NCBI RefSeq assembly: GCF_015056685.1
Contig: NZ_SVFW01000012.1
Coordinates: forward strand, 17,628-81,627
Length of the DNA: 64,000 nucleotides
Direction: 5' to 3'
Origin: Butyrivibrio sp.
GTDB taxonomy: Bacteria > Bacillota > Clostridia > Lachnospirales > Lachnospiraceae
Shown here: piece by piece, positions 1 to 7,809 of the stretch
How positions within the stretch are numbered: position 1 is the first letter of the stretch
How the letters are laid out: every line of letters begins with the position of its first letter
Made by a program: the position numbers and the translations under genes
The notes under the pieces: model-generated
Told to the model about the DNA's origin: nothing
Seen by the model: only the letters and a program-made list of their open reading frames with translations
Databases searched by the model: none

Positions 1-1
1 A

Positions 2-1435
2 TGTGGAAATACCACTACAGAAACTACCGGCAAAACCTCACAGTATGAGCAGCTCATCACCTCTCTCCACGCAGGACAGTCATATGCATATGCTCCTGTC
101 TGGGAGGGAGAAAATGCTCTTTTAGTAACAAGTTATATTTTTGATGACACTATGGGACATTTGGCAACCTATGAAGCCACCATTTACATAGAAAAAAATG
201 GTTCTATCGAGAAAGTCACTTCTGTCCAAAGCGGCGGGATAGCATATCCGATTGCTGTAACCGATGACAACAGCCTCATAATATCAATGCGTAACTCTAT
301 AGCTAAAGGATATGTAAGTAAAGATACGGGCAAGTTCGTTATTACAGAAGAATCAAATATTGATTATCTAGCTGCTGAAGATGGTGTTTACCATAACTAC
401 AAAGACGGCACCGTAGATATCTCCGCAGACCCTTCATTATATGATGAACTTAGCGAAAAATATTCAAACTCAGAGGTACTTAATTTCACAAAAGCAGGTC
501 TTTCATCTGATGGTTATCCACAGCTTTCAGGAGCTGTATACGCAGCATACAAAGGAGATGACCTTTACAACATCTCAAGCTACTATGTTTTTGACAGCGA
601 AACTTCCGGTTCTACCCAGACAACAGATGGCTTATCAGGGATTCCTTTCACCTATGAAATTGATGGTGAAAACATTACCTTCCATTTCGCTTCAGCAGAT
701 GATAGTACACAAGCCAGGTTCAGCTGGGATAGCGGCGCTTTTCCTACTTTAGAATTTGCAGGCAACAATGAAACCATCTCTTTTTCATGCATCGGAAATG
801 CAAAAGCTAACACCTTTGATGCCGTTAAGTATTATGACAATGACAGCAACCTTTATATGATAGTAAAAAAGTTTGATGAAACAACACTTACCGGCGATCT
901 GTACCGTGAAGAAAAAATCAAAACAGAATACGTTGATAACGCAGAAGAAAACAGCTATATCTTCTCTGAAAACGGGACTCAATTCTCAGTTGTTTCTTTT
1001 GAGGAAGTAAATAAAGAACTTGAATATGGAACAGATGAAGAATTCAAAAAAGATGTTATAGGCTCCAGCAGATTCGACCGCTTCCTCGTAAAATGCAGTG
1101 ATGATGACGCTTATTATGCACTTGAAAAAGAGGACTATGAGCCGGTATATCATGTTGTTTACATGCTGAATGAGGGGAATGTAAGAAAACTGATCGAAGA
1201 AAATGTTTCTTTTAAGATCAAAGAAAACTGTGATATCTATCTTCAGAAATTTGTTGATGATGGTGAATTTGCAAATCTCGAGGAAGAATACATTGTTGGA
1301 AGAGAGTTTAAGGGAGACAATTACCCCGGCTGGTCAGCAGATGCTAAAGAGTATTATATGACCAGTGACATGCTTGTCGCATTAGGTGTTATTGACGGTG
1401 AACTTTACAATTTTAATCAGATTTATGTTCCTTAA
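2..1435 (+). CDS. Lipoprotein, 5'-truncated by the window edge
   Basis: The reading frame is open from base 2, before the first internal ATG at 152. The first visible codon is Cys followed by GNTTTETTGKTSQYEQ, which looks like the lipobox cysteine and Thr/Ser linker of a mature lipoprotein, so only the signal peptide is probably missing. The rest (about 475 residues) is rich in Asp, Glu, Tyr and Ser, has no membrane segment and looks like a beta-rich extracellular domain. I do not recognise the family. It ends at TAA, 5 bp before a triple-hairpin repeat that may terminate it. It is the only plus-strand gene in the first 20 kb. Confidence 0.75.
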   Translation, partial: CGNTTTETTGKTSQYEQLITSLHAGQSYAYAPVWEGENALLVTSYIFDDTMGHLATYEATIYIEKNGSIEKVTSVQSGGIAYPIAVTDDNSLIISMRNSIAKGYVSKDTGKFVITEESNIDYLAAEDGVYHNYKDGTVDISADPSLYDELSEKYSNSEVLNFTKAGLSSDGYPQLSGAVYAAYKGDDLYNISSYYVFDSETSGSTQTTDGLSGIPFTYEIDGENITFHFASADDSTQARFSWDSGAFPTLEFAGNNETISFSCIGNAKANTFDAVKYYDNDSNLYMIVKKFDETTLTGDLYREEKIKTEYVDNAEENSYIFSENGTQFSVVSFEEVNKELEYGTDEEFKKDVIGSSRFDRFLVKCSDDDAYYALEKEDYEPVYHVVYMLNEGNVRKLIEENVSFKIKENCDIYLQKFVDDGEFANLEEEYIVGREFKGDNYPGWSADAKEYYMTSDMLVALGVIDGELYNFNQIYVP

Positions 1436-1440
1436 AAAAA

Positions 1441-1612
1441 TTTTAATTACAATTAAAGTTCAGGTTCTAATATAAAGACATCAAGAAAAACACAACTTCT
1501 TGACCCCACAAAAGAATACTTTTTCATAACACACCCCCTTCGGTGGAAATCCGAAGGGTCCTCCCTACAATAATGCCGCTACGTTTCCTCATTTAGGAAA
1601 TGTAGCGGCTTC
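1441..1612 (+). repeat. Triple-hairpin dispersed element, copy 1
   Basis: About 170 bp holding three hairpins in fixed order: TCAAGAA/CTTCTTGA, CCTTCGG/CCGAAGG and GCCGCTAC...GTAGCGGC. The same string recurs near 9605, 19640, 51225 and, 5'-truncated, 53638, always in the same orientation. Here it follows the lipoprotein stop codon, so it may also end transcription. Confidence 0.8.
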
Positions 1613-1721
1613 ATATTATTCATCCAATCCACGAACATAAGCGAATAATTTATAATTTAAAATCTGTCTTGTTATAGACTTTCTTGATTATCAGGATTTT
1701 CGTTATCAGAATTTCTTGGTT

Positions 1722-1984
1722 TACGGATAAGTTTGTCATTAATTAACTGACTTATCCGTATTTTTTTAGGTTTTTAGCGGTTTTATTTCTTGAATTACGG
1801 ATAAGATTGTCTTTTATGTGACGACTTATCCGTACATTTTTTAGGTTTCTGATGATTTTGATTCTTGATATACGGATAATTTATCTATGTATCTCTTTTC
1901 TTATCCGTACTCATCACGCAAAAGAGGTCCTAAAGAGCCAAATAGTACGGATAAAATCATGTTTTAAGACTAATCTTATCCGTA
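1722..1984. repeat. Inverted-repeat array, family 1 (TACGGATAA), four units
   Basis: Four units start at 1722, 1796, 1871 and 1946 (period 74-75 bp). Each has the arm TACGGATAA, a core of exactly 21 nt, then the inverted arm TTATCCGTA. Cores differ between units while arms are constant. Linkers of about 36 nt are partly conserved (TTAGGTTT, then GATTTTGATTCTTG). The last arm contains the stop codon of the minus-strand acetyltransferase gene. Confidence 0.85.
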
Positions 1985-2524
1985 CCTCGCTAGAAACTCA
2001 CTATCCTTACTTAAATCAAAAGAGTCAACTATCTTCTCATAGGCCAGTCTCGGATCATTATCCTCATAAACGTATATCGTTCCGCAATGGGTAAATCCGA
2101 GCTTTGCCAGCATTCCCTGCATGACCTTGTTGTCACCATGAGTGTCAATCCGAAGGTGGCCGCATTGCTCCAGAGCCCATCTGATGCAAAAAGAGCCGAT
2201 GCCTTTCTCCGAACTATCAGAAGCGATCCTATGAACCACCCCGTAATGGTTATCCCCAATCCACTCTCCATCATCAATGTTCATGTATGTAGGCTCGATG
2301 TTTTCTCCCTGGGAAAAGAAAAATGTTCCTACCACAACTCCCTGCTCATTCTCGCAGACATAGCTGCAACCATTTTTGATATCGGCCTCGATAAGAGCCT
2401 TGGGTGGCCAATTTCTTTTTCCCCACTGATTGGGATTTCCGTGCTCTGCCATGAATTTGCGGGCATGAGCGTATATATCCATTAATCTTTCAATATCTTT
2501 CTCAGTTGTTTTCCTTATCATCAT
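1976..2524 (-). CDS. GNAT family N-acetyltransferase
   Basis: A 182-residue GNAT-fold protein, expected to transfer an acetyl group from acetyl-CoA to an unknown amine. The acetyl-CoA loop is seen in VHRIASDSSEKGIGSF (about residues 98-113; the usual R/QxxGxG is here EKGIG), followed by LGFTHCGTIYVYED typical of the C-terminal strands. The start is MM or the second Met; no strong ribosome binding site separates them. The TAA stop lies inside the terminal arm of the family 1 array, so array and gene end share bases. The same last codons (CCTCGCT read on plus) recur at 6795 without the gene, showing that this junction was duplicated. Confidence 0.8.
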   Translation of the reverse strand: MMIRKTTEKDIERLMDIYAHARKFMAEHGNPNQWGKRNWPPKALIEADIKNGCSYVCENEQGVVVGTFFFSQGENIEPTYMNIDDGEWIGDNHYGVVHRIASDSSEKGIGSFCIRWALEQCGHLRIDTHGDNKVMQGMLAKLGFTHCGTIYVYEDNDPRLAYEKIVDSFDLSKDSEFLARYG

Positions 2525-2640
2525 CTGTCAATCTACTGGTACTTATCTTCCTTTATCATCCTTATAGCTTACTGTTTCTGCGAGATTTTTTCTTTCTCAA
2601 CTCATCATACTGTCCTATCATGTGTTCTTTCATTACATGA

Positions 2641-2994
2641 TCATAAGCAAGCCTCTTTCCAATCAGCCTCTTTAAATCCAGCAAGCACTCTCTTATCTGT
2701 GACCAGCAATGGTCTTTTTACAAGCATCCCATCTGATGCCAGCAGATCAAGCATCTCGTCATCACTCATATTAGGAAGTTTTTTTGACAGTTCCATTTCT
2801 CTATACAGCTGTCCGCTGGTGTTAAAAAACTTTTTCAAAGGAAGTCCACTTTTAGCATTGAGTTTCTTTATCGTATCACGGTCAGGATGTTGCCCCTTTA
2901 TATCAAGGCTCTCGTATTTAATGCTATTGTCATCAAGCCATTTCAGCGCCTTCTTGCAAGTAGTGCATTTAGAATAACAATAAACTTTTACCAT
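2641..2994 (-). CDS. ArsC/Spx family thioredoxin-fold protein
   Basis: 117 residues with a CxxC motif at the start of the fold (YCYSKCTTCKKALKW, residues 5-19) and the C-terminal RPLLV region typical of the ArsC/Spx/MgsR group. Spx-type members bind RNA polymerase under thiol stress; others are called arsenate reductase-like without proof. No arsenic resistance genes lie nearby, so a redox regulatory role is as likely as arsenate reduction. The start is well set by GGAGG 8 bp upstream of ATG. A second family member follows downstream at 3050-3391, so the family is represented twice. Confidence 0.8.
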   Translation of the reverse strand: MVKVYCYSKCTTCKKALKWLDDNSIKYESLDIKGQHPDRDTIKKLNAKSGLPLKKFFNTSGQLYREMELSKKLPNMSDDEMLDLLASDGMLVKRPLLVTDKRVLAGFKEADWKEACL

Positions 2995-3049
2995 GATTTA
3001 TGCCTCCTATCTTATATTTGCAAAACTAAGTTTCTGTAACGCCTGTCTA

Positions 3050-3391
3050 TTATTGCCACTTCTTCCAAACATCCGGCTGGTAGCCGAGAGTTGCCTGCTT
3101 GCCGTTTCTTACCACAGGTGTCTTGATGATCTGCTGATTTTCCAGAAGCTTGTCGAACTTGTCCTCATCAGCAATATACTGGATCAGAGCTACAGTGTCT
3201 TTATCCTTGGCTTCAGTATTGACCATGTCCATGACACTTCCAACAGCGCTGACAACAGAGTTCAGCTCACCCTTACTCATTTCTTTTTCCTTCAGGTCTA
3301 TGAACTGAAACTTTATATTGCGCTCTTTGAAGAAGCGCTCCGCTTTCTTTGTATCATTGCACTTTTTGGTGCCCCAGATCTGTATATTCAT
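3050..3391 (-). CDS. ArsC-like protein with a single N-terminal Cys
   Basis: 113 residues, ArsC/YffB-like: WGTKKCNDTKKAERFF at residues 6-21 keeps one cysteine instead of CxxC, and TPVVRNGKQATLGY near residue 90 matches the family cis-proline strand. A single Cys is normal for glutaredoxin-coupled ArsC-like proteins. The start overlaps the end of the upstream membrane protein gene by about 38 bp, with AAGGAG 11 bp before the ATG, which suggests translational coupling. Substrate unknown. Confidence 0.75.
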   Translation of the reverse strand: MNIQIWGTKKCNDTKKAERFFKERNIKFQFIDLKEKEMSKGELNSVVSAVGSVMDMVNTEAKDKDTVALIQYIADEDKFDKLLENQQIIKTPVVRNGKQATLGYQPDVWKKWQ

Positions 3392-3914
3392 CTCTTTTTA
3401 AAACTCCTTGTGTTAAAGCATCTGAAAGCTTTTTATACTCGTTTCTTATTGCAAACGCTGTGATTATGTCAATAATATACAATACATTTGCAACCAGATA
3501 AAATATCATTTTGGTTAGAGATATCTTTTTATCCATTTTAAGCCTGATCGTGCATATTTCTGCTGGGATAACTGTTGTAGCAAATACCGCAGCATCTATC
3601 GCTATAAGTATTGGTAAAACAAAAATCCCTGCACCTGCCAAAGCCATTAAGATTGTAAAAATCCCCGTCGCTACTATAAAAAACAGTACATAATATGGAA
3701 TTTGTATCAGTTTTACTATCAGATTCACCTTCGCAAGTTTACTTTTATCATGTGATAGCATCGAGATTATTAAGGTGAAAATTATCTCAATAAGCATTCC
3801 TACAAAACAAATGCCATATAGCATTCCCCAGCTATCTTGAATTTTACTTGAAGTATAAAAAAGTATCAGGTAAACATAAGGCATTAGTGCATTAAGATAT
3901 AGTAGATTTTCCAT
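3354..3914 (-). CDS. Multi-pass membrane protein, unknown function
   Basis: About 186 residues with four to five hydrophobic helices (LLYLNALMPYVYLILFY; GMLYGICFVGMLIEIIF; YYVLFFIVATGIFTILMA; LPILIAIDAAVFATTVI; MIFYLVANVLYIIDIIT). No catalytic motif is visible. I start it at the seventh codon of the open frame (Met-Glu-Asn-Leu), because an earlier ATGGAGGAG reads better as its ribosome binding site than as the start. The 3' end overlaps the ArsC-like gene, so the two are probably one transcript. Confidence 0.65.
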   Translation of the reverse strand: MENLLYLNALMPYVYLILFYTSSKIQDSWGMLYGICFVGMLIEIIFTLIISMLSHDKSKLAKVNLIVKLIQIPYYVLFFIVATGIFTILMALAGAGIFVLPILIAIDAAVFATTVIPAEICTIRLKMDKKISLTKMIFYLVANVLYIIDIITAFAIRNEYKKLSDALTQGVLKRDEYTDLGHQKVQ

Positions 3915-4023
3915 AGTAATATACTCCTCCATTTATTTATGACTGATTATCCCCAAATTATTCTATCTACCATTTGGGCGTAAGATCAAGCCTGTCTTTC
4001 TGCCTCTATCGTACTATTCACAT

Positions 4024-4093
4024 ATATAGGCAGAACTACGACCGCAATTTGAACTGCCACTATTTGAAACATACTGGATAGTGGCAGTTTTAC
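4024..4093. repeat. Single family 2 unit (ATATAGGCAG) and nested hairpin
   Basis: ATATAGGCAG, a 20-nt core and CTGCCACTAT form one family 2 unit at 4024-4063. The right arm also pairs with a second copy further on (AACTGCCACTAT with ATAGTGGCAGTT), giving a 12-bp stem. It lies between two minus-strand genes and could act as a terminator for the upstream acetyltransferase gene. Confidence 0.7.
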
Positions 4094-4111
4094 ACCAAGT
4101 ATTTCTTTAAA

Positions 4112-4615
4112 TTAGTACTTTTTTATCCTCATAAAATAATGATCCTCGTCTTCACCTGCTCTGTATGCCCCATTATTCAGCATTACCTTTTGAGATGCGA
4201 TGTTGTCTTTATTGACACGAAGGTAAATCTCATCCTCGGGGATAATCTTATTGGCCTCGGAAAGAGTAAGCTTTAAGCCGGCTGTCCCATACCCTTTTCC
4301 TCTTTCATTCCTCTTGATGCTGTAACCAATATGTCCCGCGCCGTTCCTTAGAGTATCTGTAAGATGATGTCTGATACGAAACTCTCCAACCAGCTTTCCT
4401 TCGTTCCATAAGTAGTAATAAGTTTCAGGTACAAACCAGTCTGGCATATTTACAGGATGCTCATAAGATATGAGAGTCGGAAGTACATTTGCTATATATT
4501 CATCATATGAAACGCCGTGATATGGATTAGTTAACCCGTTCTCATCGGTAGGTAGCTCTGTTGTGTATTCCCATTGTGATCTGGCATCGTCAACGTTTAT
4601 TCTTCGAAGTTCCAT
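4112..4615 (-). CDS. GNAT family N-acetyltransferase
   Basis: 167 residues. The acetyl-CoA pocket motif is clear: IKRNERGKGYGTAGLKL (about residues 100-116, RxxGxG form), followed by IYLRVNKDNIASQKVMLNNGAY, the Asn-containing motif B of GNATs. The N-terminus includes a typical YYYLWNEGKLVGEFRIRHHL substrate strand. The start is supported by GAGGAG six bases upstream. The next gene upstream is another GNAT; the two are not close paralogues in their N-terminal halves. Substrate unknown. Confidence 0.85.
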   Translation of the reverse strand: MELRRINVDDARSQWEYTTELPTDENGLTNPYHGVSYDEYIANVLPTLISYEHPVNMPDWFVPETYYYLWNEGKLVGEFRIRHHLTDTLRNGAGHIGYSIKRNERGKGYGTAGLKLTLSEANKIIPEDEIYLRVNKDNIASQKVMLNNGAYRAGEDEDHYFMRIKKY

Positions 4616-4657
4616 TACTGCTCCTCACTTTCCCGGATAACTGCTTATCTTGAATTA

Positions 4658-5203
4658 TTACAGTTCCTTAACCATATGAATATCATCTGCATAAGTACCG
4701 TCCTGATACTTGTTTGCCTTCGGTATCCTTCCGCACTCCTTAAAGCCAAGGCTCTCATAGAGGTGATATGCCCTGTCATTACCACCAACTACCGTAAGTT
4801 CTGCCTGCTCATATCCCAGCTCTTTTATTGTAAAAAGAAGCTGCTCCAGCATGAGCCGTCCCAGTCCAAATCCAGTGTACTTCTGATAAAGAGCAATTCC
4901 GATATCTACACGATGCCTGGCCCTGCGTCTGCTTCCTATAGGCTGAAAAGAACAGTTGCCCGCATATTCTCCATCAACAAACGCAAGCATCAGCATGGAA
5001 TCCTCAGATGAATTCTTGGCATTGATAAACTCTACCTCAGACTCAGCCGTGTACTTTACTTCATCAGGGTCGCAGAGAAGAAACCTTGTCTCCCCACAAA
5101 CAGTTTTCAGATAATCAACCAGAAGCTGCGCTTCCTCAGGTTTAGCGCTTCGAAGCAATATTTTCTTTTCCCCGAGCATATACTCTTTTTCTTCAAAAAC
5201 CAT
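4658..5203 (-). CDS. GNAT family N-acetyltransferase
   Basis: The open frame extends upstream, but the start is best placed at MVFEEKEYML, with GAGGTGG seven bases before it, giving 181 residues. The GNAT signature is IALYQKYTGFGLGRLMLEQLL followed by LTVVGGNDRAYHLYESLGFKECG. It resembles the small-molecule or ribosomal-protein acetyltransferase branch, substrate unknown. The gene lies just upstream of the GNAT at 4112-4615, 42 bp apart, so they may be co-transcribed. Confidence 0.85.
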   Translation of the reverse strand: MVFEEKEYMLGEKKILLRSAKPEEAQLLVDYLKTVCGETRFLLCDPDEVKYTAESEVEFINAKNSSEDSMLMLAFVDGEYAGNCSFQPIGSRRRARHRVDIGIALYQKYTGFGLGRLMLEQLLFTIKELGYEQAELTVVGGNDRAYHLYESLGFKECGRIPKANKYQDGTYADDIHMVKEL

Positions 5204-5243
5204 TTTTCCACCTCTTCTTTCTATATGTGCCTCTGCTAAAAAA

Positions 5244-5456
5244 GAATGTCGCTTGCGACATTCTCGCGCCGAGCGCGGTTGCATTTATGCAACATCTTCC
5301 AATCGCGCGATGTGCAGATCACTTGGCGAGGTTTTTTCGAGCCTAGTGAAATGTCATACACAGTAGTGCGCTTCCTTAGCGGAGCGATTTTTTATATCAT
5401 AGGAAGCAATTTCCTATGATATAAAAATGCCCCATCAAACGACTGTCTGATGAGGC
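5244..5456. other. Cluster of three hairpins in a gene-free stretch
   Basis: Three separate palindromes lie upstream of the acetyltransferase gene: GAATGTCGC/GCGACATTC (5244-5263), a perfect 13-bp TATATCATAGGAA/TTCCTATGATATA with a 5-nt loop (5393-5423) flanked by T and A runs on both sides, and CATCA/TGATG (about 5432-5452). The second is shaped like a two-way terminator. Confidence 0.6.
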
Positions 5457-5496
5457 TCACATATCATAATTAAAATACAGCTATGCTCTATTGTAA

Positions 5497-5592
5497 CTAT
5501 TCCTCATCATGCATATCAAAAACAGATCCCTGATTGTATTTCACGGATTCATTATTGACCATATTAGAATTGACGAGGATACTCTTAATCAT
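5497..5592 (-). CDS. Possible 31-residue peptide
   Basis: A short frame reads MIKSILVNSNMVNNESVKYN and ends in FDMHDEE. An AGAGAG-like site lies a few bases upstream of the ATG. It has no signal peptide and no recognised family. It fills part of the otherwise gene-free stretch 5204-5795. Support is weak: composition and the start context only. Confidence 0.3.
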   Translation of the reverse strand: MIKSILVNSNMVNNESVKYNQGSVFDMHDEE

Positions 5593-5705
5593 AGCTGCTC
5601 TCTTTCTGAAAATTATTAGTTGTTAGTATAATTATCTGACAACTTGCTGTCAATATGTTTTTTCATTTCATTCAAAGGCCTCCATATACTATCAACTAAT
5701 TATAT

Positions 5706-5742
5706 TCAAAAATACTTCGACGCTATATCAAGCATCGAAGTA
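5706..5742 (-). terminator. Terminator of the Lys/Ser-rich secreted protein gene
   Basis: TACTTCGA and TCGAAGTA form a stem, followed on the minus strand by a T run. A related string (TACTTCGACGCTATAT) recurs at 28553 without the second arm. Confidence 0.7.
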
Positions 5743-5795
5743 TTAGCCCAAGTGCTCTTCCAGGTATTTTGTTTTCTTTTCCTCTCAGCCACGCA

Positions 5796-6140
5796 TCAAT
5801 AGTTATCGTTCCAGTAATCTTCAGCGGCATCATAAGCTTCGTCTTCATCTTCATAGTCATCTTCGTAATCATAAAATTCTTCGTACTTATCATCAGCGAA
5901 GTCCTGGGCTGACTTGTAACTGTGCACATCGTAAGAATCATAGGATTTCTTTGAAGATTTAGAACTGCTCTTCTTGGATGAGCTCTTGCTGCTTGTTGTT
6001 TTCTTCTTAGAACTCTTCTTACTTGATGAATAACTGGTTGTTGTCTTCTTATCTGCTGCCTCTACTGATATAGATGACATTCCCACTGCCGCTACCATCA
6101 TCATTACTGCTACTAAAACACTTAATATTGTTCTTTTCAT
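5796..6140 (-). CDS. Secreted Lys/Ser-rich protein with an acidic tail (copy 1)
   Basis: 114 residues: a Sec signal peptide (MKRTILSVLVAVMMMVAAVG, cleavage expected near VEAA), a low-complexity Ser/Lys segment made of SSKKSSK-like repeats (residues 36-65), then an acidic Tyr/Asp/Glu tail (DFADDKYEEFYDYEDDYEDE). Such a basic-then-acidic layout suggests a wall- or DNA-binding exported protein, but I know no defined function. A second copy at 53804-54148 differs at eight residues, and a third locus at 51457 keeps only the 3' end. The upstream region carries a repeat shared with those loci. Confidence 0.7.
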   Translation of the reverse strand: MKRTILSVLVAVMMMVAAVGMSSISVEAADKKTTTSYSSSKKSSKKKTTSSKSSSKKSSSKSSKKSYDSYDVHSYKSAQDFADDKYEEFYDYEDDYEDEDEAYDAAEDYWNDNY

Positions 6141-6177
6141 AATTCACAATCTCCATTCCTTTTCTGATAATCCCGTT

Positions 6178-6246
6178 TTTTGATAATCCTATTCTGCCAT
6201 ATCAGGTGTCCAAAAAAGGTCTCTTTATCTGCGAACTAGTGTTCAG
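6178..6246. repeat. Dispersed upstream repeat, copy 1
   Basis: A stretch containing ATTCTGCCAT, AGGTGTCC and AACTAGTGTTC, shared with 51103-51170 (upstream of the exonuclease gene) and 54175-54245 (upstream of the second Lys/Ser-rich gene). Its position before three minus-strand genes suggests a mobile promoter region. Confidence 0.6.
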
Positions 6247-6267
6247 AATTTCTTGGATTACAGATCG

Positions 6268-6306
6268 TACGGATAAGATTGGCTTTTATGAACCGATTTA
6301 TCCGTA
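6268..6306. repeat. Family 1 inverted-repeat unit
   Basis: TACGGATAA, a 21-nt core and TTATCCGTA: the same unit length as the array at 1722-1984. The family 1 linker that follows (CTAGGTTTTTG) breaks off where the family 3 array begins. Confidence 0.8.
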
Positions 6307-6330
6307 CTTTTTCTAGGTTTTTGCTATTTA

Positions 6331-6635
6331 TACTGTACAAAAGAGATTTTAACTGCTGATACAGTAATTATTTATTCCCACTACTGCACCAACGCAAAAA
6401 ATATTATTGATACAGTATTATTTTTCTTTTATTGATTAGTCCTGCCAAATTTACTACTGCAGGAATAAGATAATTTACAGATCTACAGTAATTATTTTTT
6501 ACATTTACTGTAGGATTTTGAAAACCAAGATAATTACAGTGATCACGTTACTGTATGAATACAGTTCTTTTAAATGATACAGTATTCAAAAGAAAGCACT
6601 ACTGCACATTCTAGGATTTCATTTAATATGCAGTA
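6331..6635. repeat. Inverted-repeat array, family 3 (TACTGTA/TACAGTA), six units
   Basis: Six units begin at 6331, 6382, 6455, 6506, 6549 and 6600. Each is a 7-nt arm (TACTGTA or TACTGCA), a core of exactly 22 nt, and the complementary arm (TACAGTA, TACAGTG or TGCAGTA). All six cores differ. Linkers are 15, 37, 15, 7 and 15 nt. Confidence 0.85.
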
Positions 6636-6681
6636 ATGCTCCTTGTTCTCTTTAGGTTTTTGGTGATTTTGATTCTTGGTT

Positions 6682-6794
6682 TACGGATAAGATTGGCTTT
6701 AATGGACCAACTTATCCGTACTCATCATGCAAAGGAAATCCTGAAGAGCAAAAAACACGGATAAAATCATGCTTTAAGACTAATCTTATCCGTA
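6682..6794. repeat. Family 1 inverted-repeat pair
   Basis: Two units at 6682 and 6756 (period 74), cores again 21 nt. The second core is nearly identical to the last core of the 1722 array (one T to C change), while the first core is different. The right flank reproduces the acetyltransferase 3' end (CCTCGCT) without the gene. Confidence 0.8.
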
Positions 6795-6889
6795 CCTCGC
6801 TAAAACTTCACTCCAACTAGAACCTCACTCCGCAAAATAACTCATTTTCCGTGAGATGTACGGACAAGGTGCCTTTAGCATTATCTTAA

Positions 6890-7309
6890 TCAGTCCAAAT
6901 CCTCCACATCAATCATCTTAATTGAAGTTTCACTAACCATCTGAGCAAACACTCCCATACCTGTGATCTTCTTTCCGGTAAAAGAGCCATCGTAAACCTC
7001 TTTTACTCCGCAGCTTGGGCTTCTTGACTGAAGAATACATACTTCAGCACCAGAATCCATAATCTTCTTAAAGGCCGCCTCTGCTCCGAATCTGAACTCT
7101 TTATCAACAATCTTGCCTTCTTTATTGGTAACAACTCCGTTCACTATCTCAGCAGGAATTCTTGGTGTAGGAAGGCCTCCCATCACTTCAGGACATATAG
7201 GAATCACTTCGTGCCCTTCACAGAAAGCCTTAACCTTCTCGCTGTAGTTATTCCCACCATTGTATTTGCAGTTTTCCCCCAAAAGGCATGCGCTAACAGC
7301 TATGACCAT
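6890..7309 (-). CDS. DUF523 family protein
   Basis: 139 residues from MVIAVSACLLGENCKYNGGN, the invariant start of DUF523 proteins; it keeps conserved Cys in ACLLGENCKY, CPEVMGGL and LQSRSPSCG. The family is small, widespread and of unsettled function; the Cys set suggests metal or Fe-S binding. The longer upstream frame is rejected because the internal ATG has a GGATGG-type site and matches the family start. It begins 16 bp after mazG ends and is probably co-transcribed with it. Confidence 0.9.
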   Translation of the reverse strand: MVIAVSACLLGENCKYNGGNNYSEKVKAFCEGHEVIPICPEVMGGLPTPRIPAEIVNGVVTNKEGKIVDKEFRFGAEAAFKKIMDSGAEVCILQSRSPSCGVKEVYDGSFTGKKITGMGVFAQMVSETSIKMIDVEDLD

Positions 7310-7325
7310 TACAGTTTTCCATCCT

Positions 7326-7805
7326 TCATTGGCTCTTAACCCCCTTACGCTCCTTAGCTTTTTCAATAAGCTCAGATGCCTCATTGAAAGCCCCTTCAAG
7401 GTAATCTGCTTCCCACTCTCTTCCTTTCTTCTCTTCCTTCTTTATTGCAGCCCAGGCTTCGTGAAGTTCTTCTTCTGAAGCATATTTCACGCCCTCAAAA
7501 ACATGCGGATGTCTCCTGACCATCTTATCTGAAATGGTCTTTGCAACATCTTCAAAAGTAAATAGCCCCTCTTCCTCTGCGATTACAGAGTGAAACATTA
7601 CCTGCAACAGCAGATCCCCAAGCTCTTCCCTTAGATTTGCCGCATCCCCAGTCTTTTCGAGAATGTTGATTCCTCCAACAACTTCCGCTGCTTCCTCTAT
7701 GCACGCAGCTTTCAAGCTGGAATGTGTCTGCACCTTATCCCAGGAACAGCCGTTTTCACTTCGAAGCGTCTCTACTATACTTTTCAGCCTGCTTATCTCT
7801 GTCAT
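7326..7805 (-). CDS. mazG: MazG-family nucleoside triphosphate pyrophosphohydrolase
   Basis: About 159 residues starting at MTEISRLKSIVETLRSENGC. The family signature is complete: CSWDKVQTHSSLKAACIEEAAEV, then the metal-binding EExxE/ExxD set in EEAAEVVGGI and REELGDLLLQVMFHSVIAEEE, and RRHPHVFEGV. MazG enzymes hydrolyse NTPs or dNTPs to monophosphates, clearing damaged nucleotides and influencing (p)ppGpp. It has one MazG domain, shorter than two-domain E. coli MazG. The start nearly abuts the stop of the zinc-ribbon gene (7810), so the 8187-6890 trio forms one operon. Confidence 0.9.
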   Translation of the reverse strand: MTEISRLKSIVETLRSENGCSWDKVQTHSSLKAACIEEAAEVVGGINILEKTGDAANLREELGDLLLQVMFHSVIAEEEGLFTFEDVAKTISDKMVRRHPHVFEGVKYASEEELHEAWAAIKKEEKKGREWEADYLEGAFNEASELIEKAKERKGVKSQ

Positions 7806-7809
7806 TCTA

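Noticed and set aside
1722..1984. Reading family 1 units as integron attC sites
   Set aside because: No integrase gene, no attC core triplets, and the units form tight arrays without cassettes between them.
2087..2485. Plus-strand frame opposite the first acetyltransferase gene
   Set aside because: The GNAT motifs are on the minus strand and the plus frame has no ribosome binding site.
2566..2637. Short frame MKEHMIGQYDELRKKKSRRN after the first ArsC/Spx-like gene
   Set aside because: 22 codons without a ribosome binding site; more likely the tail of a lost gene.
2641..3391. Arsenic resistance locus
   Set aside because: Two ArsC-like proteins are present, but there is no ArsR, ArsB or Acr3 and the family includes Spx-type regulators.
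6331..6635. Reading the family 3 array as a CRISPR array
   Set aside because: The 22-nt inserts are regular, but the would-be repeats share only their 7-nt ends and range in length; no cas gene is in the window.
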